A stretch of 64,000 bases of DNA from Cristatella mucedo (lineage: Eukaryota > Bryozoa > Phylactolaemata > Cristatellidae), in NCBI GenBank assembly GCA_009760855.2, contig WPIO01000020.1, positions 3,807,501 to 3,871,500 of the forward strand, given 5' to 3'. Below, piece by piece: positions 43,973 through 56,059 of this stretch (its first letter is position 1; every line of letters starts with the position of its first letter). The notes beneath the pieces were generated by a model. The model did not search any database. It worked only from the letters and a program-made list of their open reading frames with translations, and had not been told where the DNA came from. The position numbers were made by a program, and so were the translations under genes.

Positions 43973-44048
43973 ATATGCCACTTGGCTACAACCCACGATC
44001 TTGGTCGTCAAAGGTGAGCTACCCAACCCCTGGGCCACACCGGGGCGG
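43973..44048 (-). mobile_element. SINE-A fragment, minus member of an inverted pair
   Basis: Minus strand: GGTGTGGCCCAGGGGTTGGG, GTAGCTCACCTTTGACGACC, AAGATCGTGGGTTGTAGCCA. It is the tRNA-like half of SINE-A and stops just after the B-box. It lies directly against the 3' end of the plus-strand copy. Confidence 0.72.
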
Positions 44049-44049
44049 C

Positions 44050-44650
44050 TCGGTCGAATGGAGCTGTTACCTCTCAGTTCCCTTGCCATCCACCGCAATG
44101 ATATCGATGCTGCCCTACTATGCTATCGCCTCACGTGTTCGCAAGAAGGGAATCGCTTAAAAGAGCCAATAGTAGCTCTTCCCCCCCCCCGAACTAGAGA
44201 GCAGCAGCCTTCGAGCGGTGTGGACCTTTACCTGACTTCTCCATAATACCTTCGATATTCCGCTACTAACTTTACTGTGACTGTTCATGAGCTGTCCTCG
44301 GATATGCTACTCAAAATGGAACCTATTTTTTAGCATAAGGTAGCGGCTTCCTCCCTCCCTCCCTCCCCCACCAAGATGTCGGGGTTGTACTGCCGGTCCC
44401 GGTTCACGAGGTCGATGCTCGAGAGTGAAAGGTGGCTGAAGTCTGACGCACTTTGAAGTGCCGCTCTCAGAGACCGAACCCACTTGACGGTTTTTTGGTA
44501 GCTGGCCAAGGTCTAGCTTTGCCTCGATCTGGGCCTGCTATCTCTCTTTATCAGACGGCTGGTTACAAGCGAGTGCCAGCCTTGCAACTGGGCAGATGCT
44601 AGCCAAGCCTTTTGGCCGGCAAGAAGTTGGTGCCAGAGTGCTGGGCAGAT
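44050..44650. other. No recognisable gene; CCCT run
   Basis: A short (CCCT)n at about 44,350-44,366 and a C-tract near 44,181. No gene or transposon recognised. Confidence 0.5.
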
Positions 44651-44654
44651 GAAA

Positions 44655-44803
44655 CTGGGCAAAGTGCCTGCTGTGAGGGGATGTTGCCACTAATCATTTA
44701 GTGGTGCTTTCTATACAGCGTGTGCAAAGTGTCTAGAAAGGGATTCTCAGTTCTCTGAGGGTGCTATACACATGCATTATTATTATTATTATTATTATTA
44801 TTC
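44655..44803 (+). mobile_element. LINE-A-like 3' end with long (ATT)n
   Basis: GCCACTAATCATTTAGTGGT, then GTGTCTAGAAAGGGATTCTC, AGTTCTCTGAGGGTGCTATA and (ATT)n of about 8 units at 44,776-44,803. The outer stem AGTGTC/GGGTGCT uses several G.U pairs. No coding sequence. Confidence 0.8.
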
Positions 44804-44805
44804 AG

Positions 44806-45415
44806 CCACCAAATGAACAGCCCACAACCGACGAAGGCTAGGCGCCATCTTTTGTCAGTGTAGCTTTCAAGGCAGCCATGTGCATAGGATTTTCAGCCGA
44901 GCCTATGCTGTGTCTTGCTGCTAGCTAGTGGCTATTGGCCACCACTTAGTGCCTCTCACCAGTCGGGCTAAGAGCGGCTGACTGTGCCCATGTGGTCTGC
45001 AGCTGATACTGCTTAGCTAGAGAACAATGCGACACGGCATGACCTTGACGTCCTATCTCCTGCTAACAAGCCACATGCCGATAATCAGCTAGTCATGCAC
45101 CCTATCAGAAATGTCTGCAAACGAGGCTCATCTGAGGCTAGTTATACAATGCCTTCCTCCATCCTGCTCTCTCTGTCTCTCTATCTCTCTCTCTCTCTCT
45201 TTACCTTTACCTCTCCATGTCCCTCACTCTAATAACGTCAGACATGGTTTGGTAATGTACTTGTGAAGTGAAGCTTTTGTAGATACAGTGCCTTCTGTAG
45301 GTATCGTCACGCTGATCAGGTGGAGCCAGTGCTGTGATGCATCACGACACAGGGATGTATTCCGGCGCAAAAAGAAAAAGTGCATTGGTCGAAGTGAAAT
45401 CAGTGGAAGCAGCAG
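44806..45415. other. No recognisable gene; short (CT)n
   Basis: (CT)n at about 45,168-45,202. The rest is unassigned. Confidence 0.5.
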
Positions 45416-45418
45416 CAA

Positions 45419-46676
<1,258 letters not shown>

Positions 46677-46679
46677 AAG

Positions 46680-47200
46680 CAAATACAAATACAAATCGTG
46701 AAAATAGAAAATAAAGTTTTTAACTATGTGCTGAAAGCCTTGCTATATTCTGTTCTTGCACCGTAGTAGCAATGTTAAATTTCAGACTAGACTGCTCTGC
46801 AACTTTTCGAGTGTATAGGAGGTCTTTTAGGTGAAAGAACATTGCAATAAGGTATAACAAATTCTTTACTTCTTGGTATGCATACAATGCCATTCAGTGT
46901 ATCACTTTTTAACAAAATGAACGCATGTTTCCTGTAGCACAGTCGAGGAATAGTGAGAGGAACCGGCAGTTGAGGCCATCTCACCTGAACGACTTGCAAT
47001 TACACTTGTAACATTACCACATGCCTGCGTCACCTATGCATTAACTACGAGCCACGCCCACTCTGCACTTGCTCCTCTCCCGGCAGCCGAGTCTTGACTG
47101 CTGCCAGAGAAATGTGTGCTCCTACTCTTGCTCACCGACACACGATGCCGATATTGGTCTCCCTGACTCAGGGCGCCAGTGCTGCAATGCCAATCTATGC
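46680..47200. other. No recognisable gene or repeat
   Basis: Unassigned; moderately AT-rich. Confidence 0.5.
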
Positions 47201-47204
47201 CTGC

Positions 47205-48019
47205 ATGACCACAGTCAAATCTGCCTATTTTCAGCTTCATAACATTGCTAAAATTAGGGCTTGTTTAGAAAAGGATACCACGTCCAAATTGGTCCATGCA
47301 TTCGTGACATCCCGTCTCGACTTCTGAAACTCACTGCTTACTGGCCTACCAGCATGTTAGATCAGGCGATTGCAGCTGGTGCAAAACTCCGCAGCTAGGC
47401 TTGTCTGTCGTGAGCTTCGCTGTTGCCACATTACTCCACTTCTCACCGACCTGCACTGGCTACCAGTCAAGCAACGGATTGACTTCAAGGTTTTGCCGCT
47501 CACTTTTAGGTCACTTCATTCTTTGGCTCCAGCCTATCTCTCACATCTACTCCCCCATCAGGCCAAGCATCGTACCACCAGCTTTTCGGAATCCAACAGT
47601 CTACAAATACCTCGTGCAAACCTCAAATCCCTTGGAGACCGTGCATTTAGTTCGTATGCTCCCAAAGCCTGGAACTCCCTCCCAACTTGCGTCAGAACAT
47701 CCCCTGACTTGACCACATTTAAAAGAACTTAAAAACACAACTATTTAGGACAGCATTTAGTGGGTCCCTGTGATTCGTCCTTGATGTGCTTATGTGTGCT
47801 GACACTTTGCATGCTGACCCTCTGACATTTGCTGCCACTAACCACATTTGCATGCTGACCCTGTGCATGTCACCCCTAACCATGTTATCATTTTGTTTGT
47901 TTATTAAGCATGATGATACTCACCATTCAATTGCATTTCCCTTTGCAGCAAATGTAAAGCGCCTAGACAGAGAGATTAAGTTCTCTGAGGGCGCTTTATC
48001 AAGTGCATTATTATTGTTA
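47205..48019 (+). mobile_element. LINE-A copy, 5'-truncated, young-looking
   Basis: Starts at TCAAATCTGCCTATTTTCAG (SAYFQLHNIAKIRACLEKDTTSKLVHAFVTSRLDF, then a stop TGA where TGC is expected). The longest clean segment is 47,370-47,732: QLVQNSAARLVCRELRCCHI, LHWLPVKQRIDFKV, LAPAYLSHLLPHQAKHRTTS, GDRAFSSYAPKAWNSLPTCV. The 3'UTR carries an extra GCATGCTGACCCT...CATTTGCTGCCACTAACCAC block compared with the copy at 41.3 kb. It ends in GCGCC..GGCGC stem-loop and ATTATTATTG. Confidence 0.93.
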
Positions 48020-48024
48020 TCATG

Positions 48025-49530
48025 TACACGTGCTGCTGATGTATTATGCATGGCTGCCACACTCGAACTCACGCACACACTTGTCTGTTGGTGGCTGCGT
48101 GTTCTTGTGAGTTCAGCCACTGTGTGCCTCATGCTTGTGCATGTGCCGCCACGCCCCTTTCCTGTCAGGAAGCTCACAGGATGCGCATCATTGACGCGAC
48201 GTTGTTGGCTGCCGGCATGACCAATGAAATGGAGAGATGGACGCAGGCGATTCGTGAATGAAGCAAATCGAGCTGATAGACTTCCTTGAACATTCCTAGA
48301 AGCCCGACCGGCTTGGCTGAGCTGGCAGCCACCCACTGCTATGCTGGCAGGAGGGGGGGGGGTAGTGGGCAGGCAGCCGGCGCAGGATTTGAAAACGCAT
48401 GACTGATTGCTTGGCTGCCCTGTGCTGTGTCGAGTTTAAGTGTTCAAGTGTTCAAGCTGTCCGGTGTTCAAGCCACTAATTTCGATGCTGCATGACCCTG
48501 GAAGGCCACGCCATGTTACCCGAGTGCTTTTTACATGGTCCAGAATGGCTGTATGATGCTCTAAGTTGTTGGAACTGGAGCAGGGTTGCACAAAGTGGGC
48601 ACACAGTGGCTTACGTACAGAGTGGCTTACGTACAGAGCCGATTGGACAAGCTCGACAACCTCAGCATGCTTCATCTAGCAGCAGCAGCAGCTACTGCAA
48701 TGGCAGCAGCAATGGCAGCAGCAGTACTGCCGCTGCCATTGCAGACAGTCATCAGACGGTCGCTAGGTGCAGACTGTCTGGTTTGCGGTCGGCTAGCCTT
48801 GCATTGCTGCAGCAGCTGCTAATCGCTAGGACCAGCTGGAGCAGGCAATCATTTGGTCTCGGCTCTCGGCTCTTGACCTCTTTCTCTCTACCTGGTCTGC
48901 TGCACAGCACCATGCCCGCCGTTGTTATTATTGGCAGACGTGGTGGCCTGGCAATCATGAAGATATTTATTGAGCTTTATCGACTGCTTAGCCAAGGTGC
49001 TGCCACTTCTCTCGCAGGCTCACCTCTCTGAACTCTCCACTGGAGCTTGCCAAGAGCTGCGCTTAAGCTCACCAGCAGCTGTTATAGGAAGGTTAAATAA
49101 AAAGTGCCTACATGCTTCAGGACCGGATGCAAGTACACTTTTGCAGGTCTTTGGCTGCACCCAGGCCTGCCGAGAGACGCCAGGGGCTAGTAGGTTTGCC
49201 TCCAGATTTGGACATCGTTAGCTCACATTCGGATGCCAACAACACGAGTTCTTACTTCTCTCTGTCTTCATGCTATGCAAGGCTGTGGCAGCATAGCATG
49301 CATGCAGTTACTCACGAGCTGTCAGTTGGGGGGTTGGCAGCACAACCGTGCCACAGCAGCATCACCACTGCTTCGATGCACTCGAACCCTTAATTACGTG
49401 TCATTGCCGGGTGACACTGTATCATTGAGTTCATTTACATGCTCGCCATAGGGTCTGGGTTACATCGTTAGTGCAACTGGGAAACTGCTACATCAATACC
49501 AAAATGGCAGTACGGTCACTGTCGGCTGAT
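48025..49530. other. Unassigned; two short tandem repeats
   Basis: AGTGGCTTACGTACAG occurs twice in tandem at 48,605-48,636, and GGCAGCAGCAAT/CAGCAG-type repeats lie at 48,678-48,735. A poly-G tract sits near 48,351. The frame 48,492-49,031 (179 codons) crosses these repeats and has Ser-rich low-complexity content, not a recognisable protein. Confidence 0.45.
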
Positions 49531-49534
49531 TAAT

Positions 49535-49690
49535 CGGCATCATTTATGTCACTGCAGGAGAACCTTAGCAGCCATCACCGGCTTTCGGCAGGCAATAAAG
49601 GATCGTCTGCTGCTGGACTCGATTCGGGTTGCAAAGTTCGAGCATCTGACCACCTGACTGATCCCCAGGCTAAGCAGAGAAGCGTTGATC
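49535..49690 (-). mobile_element. SINE-B copy, diverged
   Basis: Minus strand: GTCAGGTGGTCAGATGC, GCTCGAACTTTGCAACCCGA, ATCCTTTATTGCCTGCCGAA, GATGGCTGCTAAGGTTCTCC. The ATCCTTTATTGCC block and the following segment match the 41.1-kb copy; the B box is weak. Confidence 0.55.
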
Positions 49691-49694
49691 TAAG

Positions 49695-50785
49695 AGTCAC
49701 GCAATGGAACCGGCAGCACCGGTCTAGCCCCACATTCGTAGCAGAGACACCTGGAGCAGCTTTGAACGAACATCAGCATGAATGCACGGGGGGGGGGGCA
49801 GTGGAGCACGAGCGTGTAGCTGTAGTTACTACGGAAAGCCATAGATAGCATGGAGATGCTCAGAGTTTAGAGATGAGAGAGGATTTCTGGCTGAGAGCGA
49901 GAGAGCAAGCGGTAAGACGAATCGCTGCCGATGGGGAAGTGCTGCGCAGAGGCGCTTGGCCACCGCCAGCCATCTCAGAGGAGACAGGAAGGTGGTGAAT
50001 AATTCGCAAGCACTGCTCGACACTCTATGCGGCAGCTCATCTATCTTCCGACTCACGTCGGCTGCCGACGCACAAAGACGGTGCATTTATTAGGCACTCG
50101 CAGGCACACACTCACACTTACTCACGGGCTCGAGTGCACACACCGTGAGGGAGCCACAGCGACCGAACTAGGTTTGACATTTTGTTGCTCTAAGGTGCCC
50201 CTGCCCAACAAAGGGAGACCAGCGAACGGTTGACTGGCTGAATTGTCTGCGAATTGATGCCCATTGATGAGAAAGTCCTCTCCCCTCTTGCCAGCTGGGT
50301 GGTTGGCCTAAGTGCTGGCGGAAAGCCAGAGAGAAAACAAGAACCTCTTTTCAAATGTGCAAGGCTGTGGAAATCTCGGCTTCATTCGTGAATTTGACTT
50401 TTCCTTCCAGACTCTTTCTCTTGTTTACACGTGTTCACTTTTTCGATACTGGAGCTAGAATCCGGCAGGTTTCAGGTCATCGATTCATTGGTTCGTCACC
50501 TAGTAAGATTTCATTTGACCTGGTATTTGCTTTGCTTAATTTTCTGTAAATTAGTGGGTTTTGTATCATTTAAAAGTTGTATAGCTTCCCTGAGGTTTTT
50601 GACGGCTTTTTAGGCAATCGCTCCGGTTAGTGCACAAATTCCTGCTTGTCAGACAATGGCTCGCCTGCACACTTCCGAAACAACTAATGGCAGCAGTCAG
50701 CTTTCTTCTTACGAGAATAGAGCAGTGCAATGCTGAGAGGAGCCGATAACCATACTAAGTGATCACAAATGGACATTGTTTGCAG
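49695..50785. other. No recognisable gene; poly-G tract
   Basis: Poly-G near 49,789-49,798. No coding or transposon signature was recognised. Confidence 0.5.
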
Positions 50786-50787
50786 TC

Positions 50788-51135
50788 CTAAAGAAAGAAG
50801 AGACAGAGAAAGAGAGACAGAGAAAGAGAGACAGACAGACAGAGTGACAGACAGACAAACAGACAGAAAGAGAGACAGACAGAAAGAGAGACCCAACCGA
50901 CAGACAGACTGAAAGAGAGACAGACTGACTGACAAGTTAGACAGACAGGCAGGCAGATAGACAGAAAGATAAAAAGACAGACAAGCAGATAGAAAAGTCA
51001 GACAGATAGACAAGACGATAGACATTTAGATAAACAAATCAGACATATTGATATGTCAGACAGATGTACAAGTCAGACAGACAGACACAGACAGACAGAC
51101 AGACAGACAAGCAGAGAGGAAAAAAGAGAGAGATG
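50788..51135. repeat. Degenerate GACA / GAGA repeat region
   Basis: AGAGACAGAGAAAGAGAGACAGACAGACAG-like sequence (20-base limit aside, the units are GACA and GAGA), interrupted and increasingly degenerate through 51,130. Looks like an older relative of the 45.4-kb array. Confidence 0.9.
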
Positions 51136-51278
51136 AGACTCCAGTGCTGATTCAACTCAATGCTAAATGGCTAAATGGCTTGCAGGGAATACATTTCCAG
51201 GTCAGAAGGCTGGAATCAAGGGGAACTGTGTGACTATTACTGAACAGTCATATCGTCGCATTATCTAATCCTTTATTG

Positions 51279-51474
51279 CAGTGGTTCTCAGCCTGTGGGT
51301 CGCAACGCCTTTGACCCCTTTGGGGTTTGAATGACCCTTTCACAGGGGTCACCTAAGACAATCGGAAAACACTCGTTTCCACACTTTGCACACAATAATT
51401 TTATGGTTGGGGGTCGCCACAACACGAGGAACTGTTTTAAAGGGTCACGGCTTTAGGAAGATTGAAAACCACTG
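51279..51474. mobile_element. SPIN-type hAT MITE with target duplication
   Basis: The left end CAGTGGTTCTCAGCCTGTGG and the right end (reverse complement CAGTGGTTTTCAATCTTCCT) are inverted repeats with 13 of the first 16 positions equal. Internal blocks GGGTCGCAACGCC, GAATGACCCTTTCACAGGGG, CACCTAAGACAATCGGAAAA, AATTTTATGGTTGGGGGTCG and CGAGGAACTGTTTTAAAGGG are those I know from non-autonomous SPIN (SPACE INVADERS) elements. CTTTATTG (51,271-51,278) and TTTTATTG (51,475-51,482) flank it, an 8-bp duplication with one change, as hAT elements make. At 196 bp it has no transposase and needs an autonomous SPIN to move. Confidence 0.92.
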
Positions 51475-51761
51475 TTTTATTGCCTGGGAACTGCATGTCC
51501 CTTATCAGCGACCATCTTTAGCCTGGCTCTATAGAAGAGATTTGTAAGACGTGCTGAGCTTTGATCACATCTTAGCATAAAACCATTATGTGTCATTCAT
51601 CTTGGCTGATTGATTAGGGTGCCCCACATCAGATATTGAGCGATTGGTCATTGGCTCCCTGCAGCAATCAATGAAATGGCAGTGGTAGAAAAGGTGCCAC
51701 TAGATGGAAACCGGCCAAACCACAGTATTTACTTCCAAATAGAGCTGGTGTATCAATATTG

Positions 51762-52580
51762 ATAATAATAATAATAATGCACTTTATAAAGCACCCTCAG
51801 AGAACTCAATCTCTCTCTAGGCGCTTTACATTTACTGCAAAGGGAAATGCAATTGAATGGTGAGTAATGTCATGCTTCATAAACAACATGAATAACATGG
51901 TTAGGGGTGACATGCACAGGGTCAGCATGCAAAAGTGGTTAGTGGCAGCATGCACAGTGTCAGCACACATAAGCACATCAGGGACGAATCACAGGGACCC
52001 ACTAAATGCTGTCCTAAATAGGTGTGTTTTTAAGTTCTTTTTAAATGTGGTCAGGGGATGTTCTGACGCAGGTCGGGAGGGAGTTCCAGGCTTTGGGAGC
52101 ATACGAACTAAATGCACGGTCTCCAAGGGATTTGAGGTTTGCACGAGGTATTGGTAGACTGTTGGATTCCGAAAAGCGGGTGGTACGATGCTTGGCCTGA
52201 TGGGGGAGTAGATGTGAGAGATAGGCTGGAGCCAAAGAATGAAGTGACCTAAAAGTGAGCGACAAAACCTTAAAGTCAATCCGTTGCTTGACTGGGAGCC
52301 AGTGCAGGTCGGCGAGAAGTGGTGTAATGGGGCAACTGCGACGCTTACGACAGACAAACCTAGCTGCAGAGTTTTGCACCAGCTGCAATCGCCTGATCAC
52401 ACATGCCGGTAGGCCAGTAAGCAGTGAGTTGCAGAAGTCGAGATGGGATGTCACGAATGCATGGACCAACTTGGACGTGGTATCCTTATCTAAACAAGCC
52501 CGAATTTTAGCAATGTTATGTAGCTGAAAGTAGGCAAATTTGACTGTGGAGCTTATGTGGTCGGCTAATGAGAAGTCACG
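51762..52580 (-). mobile_element. LINE-A copy, 5'-truncated
   Basis: Minus strand from 52,580: SADHISSTVKFAYFQLHNIA, CLDKDTTSKLVHAFVTSHLD and a clean segment at 52,041-52,469 with LVQNSAARFVCRKRRSCPIT, LLADLHWLPVKQRIDFKVLS, SHLLPHQAKHRTTRFSES and GDRAFSSYAPKAWNSLP. The 3'UTR and stem-loop follow (outer stem GCGCC/GGTGC, with one G.U pair), ending in (ATT)n at 51,765-51,778. Close to the copies at 47.2 and 53.5 kb. Confidence 0.94.
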
Positions 52581-52584
52581 TGAT

Positions 52585-52725
52585 GAATGAATATGCTATC
52601 GGTCTTCTAAGGAATCCTCAAACACGTAGTAAACTGCATTTGAATGATTAATGTGAACTTGAGGGCATCTTTTCCTTGTTGGAATGATAACTATTACAAG
52701 CTTTATTACAAGCCACAGCTCAGCC
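52585..52725. other. Short unassigned stretch
   Basis: AT-rich linker between LINE-A and the MITE, with no recognised feature. Confidence 0.5.
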
Positions 52726-52732
52726 TTGTAGG

Positions 52733-52980
52733 CAGGCAGTGGTGGAGTCAGGAATGGGCCGGTGGCAATTGCCCCTCTCCCTGAACAGAGACAGGGATGG
52801 GACAGTGACCTGGGCGTCTCCTATACTTATGCCCCCTCGACCATCACAAGAGTGAAATTATGTCCTACTTCCATTCGATGAGCTTCCATCCGAGTTGAGG
52901 TGAATAAACACTTTGATGGCTATAGCTGTTCATTACTTATGGGTCGTGCCCTTACATGAAAATCCTGGCTCAGCCCCTGG
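52733..52980. mobile_element. MITE M-1 copy 2, flanked by TTGTAGG
   Basis: The left end includes CAGTGGTGGAGTCAGGAAT and the right end reads ATCCTGGCTCAGCCCCTGG, imperfect inverted repeats. TTGTAGG lies at 52,726-52,732 and at 52,981-52,987, a candidate 7-bp target duplication. Internal similarity to the copy at 6047-6340 is described there. No coding capacity. Confidence 0.75.
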
Positions 52981-52989
52981 TTGTAGGTG

Positions 52990-53440
52990 ATGTGTGCTAA
53001 ATGCATGTCTTCAATATGTGTCTAGAAGACCTGCTCCAGCATAACACAAAACTTAACAGTGAAACATAAGTGGATCAATTTAAATTGCCAAATAACTCAT
53101 TAATTTCTGCTGACCGTGGTGCATGTGCCAGCCTGTTACTTTAATTCTTATTAGGGAGAGCTAGCGATTATCTCTCTAATGGTAGAGCCTGAGTACTTTG
53201 CATGCAGCCGACGGCTTATATAGCTCTCTGAATGCCTAATGAAACCAGCTCAAAGGGAGGTAATTTTGCATCTATAGGTTTGATGTTTGTTAGGTCCAAT
53301 GTATATCGTTTGATCTGCAAACTCTGTAGCTGTAGAGCCTGTATCAATTTACCACTACTATCAAGCTCACCTGGGGTCCTGCTGATAATTAGTTCCGGAA
53401 AAAAGCAGGAATTCGACTTGGGGAGCACGAACGCCACCCG
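52990..53440. other. No recognisable gene or repeat
   Basis: Unassigned, AT-rich sequence ahead of an ATT-rich run. Confidence 0.5.
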
Positions 53441-53445
53441 GGGAC

Positions 53446-54195
53446 ACACTTATTATTATTCTTTTATTATTATTATAATTCCACGTTTAAGTTGGTCCAT
53501 GCATTCGTGGAATCCCATCTCGACTTCTGCAACTCACTGCTTACTAGCATACCGGCATGTGTGATCAGGCGATTGCAGCTGGTGCAAAACTCTGCAGCTA
53601 GGCTTGTCTGTCGTGAGCGTCGCAGTTGCCATATCACACCACTTCTCGCCGACCTGCATTGGCTACCAGTCAAGCAACGGATCGACTTCAAGATTTTGTC
53701 ACTCACTTTTAGGTCACTTCATTCTTTGGCTCCAGCCTATCTCTCACATCTACTCCCCCATCAGGCCAAGCATCGTACCACCCGCTTTTCGGAATCCAAC
53801 AGTCTACCAATACCTCGTACAAACCTCAAATCCTTTGGAGACCGTGCATTTAGTTCATATGCTCCCAAAGCCTGGAACTCCCTCCCGACCTGCGTCAGAA
53901 CATCCCCTGACCACATTTAAAAAGAACTTAAAAACACACCTATTTAGGACAGCATTTAGTGGGTCCCTGTGATTCGTCCTTGATGTGCTTATGCGTGCTG
54001 ACACTGTGCATGCTGCCACTAACCACATTTGCATGCTGACCCTGTGCATGTCACCCCTAACCGTGTTATTCATGTTGTTTATGAAGCATGATATTACTCA
54101 CCATTAAATTGCATTTCCCTTTGCACTAAATGTAAAGCGCCTAGAGAGAGATTGAGATCTCTGAGGGCGCTTTATAAAGTGCATTATTATTGTTA
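53446..54195 (+). mobile_element. LINE-A copy, 5'-truncated, preceded by (ATT)n
   Basis: An ATT-rich run at 53,446-53,478 precedes the element. The clean segment 53,492-53,920 (142 codons) codes for LVHAFVESHLDFCNSLL, QLVQNSAARLVCRERRSC, LHWLPVKQRIDFKILSLTFR, LLPHQAKHRTTRFSESNS and GDRAFSSYAPKAWNSLPTCV. The frame ends where LTTFKKNLKTHLF should follow, because the DLT codons are deleted (CCTGACCACATTT). The tail has GCGCC..GGCGC and ATTATTATTG. This copy and 52.0 kb share the CCTGACCACATTT deletion, so they may be sister copies. Confidence 0.94.
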
Positions 54196-54199
54196 TTAT

Positions 54200-54650
54200 C
54201 ATTTTTATTCTGGCTGCTGTTGCCACGTTCCCTTGTTCGGAGGTTGCCACTGGTTGGAGGGGAAGACCTAATGTTTCTGAAGGGCTCTACATCTGTTCCT
54301 TCCTGTAGATTATATCGCTCCTGGTCCTGCCCTACTTTGTCCGATGCAGGCAGCCTGCACGATGCACGAATGGGTAGGATCTCCAAAATGAAACGGTTGT
54401 CAGATCATGGGTCAACGGAGAGTCAAGTCACTTCTAGCCTCACCGACTATTAGCGATCGCATGTAGAAGCCCCCCCCCACCCCAACCCCCCTTCTTTCCC
54501 GAGCTCTGGGTATGGTCAGCTCTGTCAGCCCATTCCGAATTAGCAACATGCAGATAGCAGCAGATCCTTTTGAGCGTCCACTCAAAAAAGCTCTGGAAAT
54601 TTATGGTGAGCTTTGCGCTGGGGCGTATTCTCAGTCCCAATTTTAGGCCT
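54200..54650. other. No recognisable gene or repeat
   Basis: Unassigned; C-rich run at 54,470-54,490. Confidence 0.5.
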
Positions 54651-54654
54651 AGCA

Positions 54655-54765
54655 AAGAGGACTCCTGGAGGAGGGAGATCTAGGGGCTTGGGAGGTGGGA
54701 GATCGCATAGCTTAGGAGGAGAGATATCCCAAATTTGTGGAAGAATGAGATCTCGGCCTCCCCCA
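54655..54765. repeat. Imperfect ~24-bp tandem repeats (GGGAGATC core)
   Basis: GGAGGGAGATCTAGGGGCTT, GGAGGTGGGAGATCGCATAG, GGAGGAGAGATATCCCAAAT and AAGAATGAGATCTCGG are successive related units. On the minus strand they encode DLPPP/DISPP repeats, which look protein-like only because of the repeat. Confidence 0.6.
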
Positions 54766-54769
54766 ATCA

Positions 54770-55885
54770 ACCTGCAAGGTGCATGCATGCCCTTGAAGTA
54801 GCCGGCTGAGTCCGGAAATTTCAAACAGCTGACAAACCGAAGGCCGTCTGCCGTGGTAGCAGATATTGACAAATCTTGCCTCCGGCAGCAACTGAGCTGC
54901 AGGCTCTGGTTTTGCGGTCCTCTGCTCAACTGACTGAGTTATCGAGATCAGCGTTCCACAGTAGCCAGCACATTGCTTGAGGCCTCGACTTTAAAATGTT
55001 CACTCTCACGTTCGAGCTGAATCGTGAAGTATTGCACAGAGAATAAAAAAAGTCGTCACGTGACCAGCACAGTGTCCAGCTAACTGCCACAGCCAAGGAA
55101 ACCCAGCAAGAGGCTTAAGGGGAGGCCAGCGTGTGTCTATCTCCACTCGGACACAGCAGATGTGATGATCCCGAAGACAATCGATTGGCTACGATCGGCG
55201 GCGCTACACGAGCTGATTATTTCAGTGCCCGTGCCTGGCCAGCTTAAGATAACAAGATTGCAGGTGTTCAGCGAATGCTTTTTGGGCACCTTGCCATTTC
55301 CATTGACGAGTCCGGCATTTTTTTCCGGTGGCAGCAGCCAGGTGCAAGCCAGGTGCTTATTAATTCCGTGCTCCTCCTCCGAGCGCTCAGTCCGAGCAGG
55401 AGAGCTGCTGCTGCCGGGCAGCAGCTGTTGATATGAAGGGCATGCTGAGTGGCTGAAGACCGACACGATTTCGGCTTATGGCAAGCTGTCGAAACAATAA
55501 GCTCCGTTGGATCGTCGACTTAGCCGACATACCGAAGGATAGATCTACCCTCCAGGCGCTTCTGCCACCCTGCGGCTCTGCTTCGATGTACCGTTAGAGT
55601 TCCGAGAGGCAAAGGCAGCTTGAAAAGGCGTCAGCACCATACAATGAGCTGCCTGGATCATTTTTCGATAAGATTGAGCCTCTCTTTTGCAGCCAGACCC
55701 GAGAAGCAACACCGGGCGGCTTGAAGCATGAGCCACTGCTGATGTGCCATCTTGTACCTCGATGGTGCCATTGTCTGAAAGCTAAGTCAAGACAAGCTTG
55801 CTGCTCCTTTAACTACTCGTGGTAGCCCGGTGCCCGGCGATGAGGACTGGAATGCCGTCTGAAAGTGTCAAGCTGACAGAAGCTT
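54770..55885. other. No recognisable gene or repeat
   Basis: Frames up to 115 codons at 54.6-54.9 and 55.1-55.5 kb on both strands lack domain motifs. Confidence 0.45.
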
Positions 55886-55887
55886 CT

Positions 55888-56042
55888 GGAACTTAGCACA
55901 GGGCAGCCCAGCGCCCACTCTTTTCACGACTCGGGTCGTGGGTTTGAGTCTTACATGCAATCCGTTATTGCCAGTTTCAGGAAGGGATGAAAGCCGCCAA
56001 GGCTCGTCAGGCTTTCTGTATAAATAAGGCTGTTTAATCAGC
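55888..56042 (+). mobile_element. SINE-B copy
   Basis: CAGCCCAGCGCCCACTC (A-box-like), CACGACTCGGGTCGTGGGTT, GGGTTTGAGTCTTACATGC (B-box-like), ATCCGTTATTGCCAGTTTCA, and the end AAGGCTGTTTAATCAGCC. Matches the 41.1-kb copy from the B-box to the end. Confidence 0.72.
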
Positions 56043-56059
56043 CAATCTGACTTCCTCTG

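Noticed and set aside
48492-49031. 179-codon plus-strand frame
   Set aside because: Crosses CAG/GGCAGCAGCAAT repeats giving poly-Ser; the rest lacks motifs.
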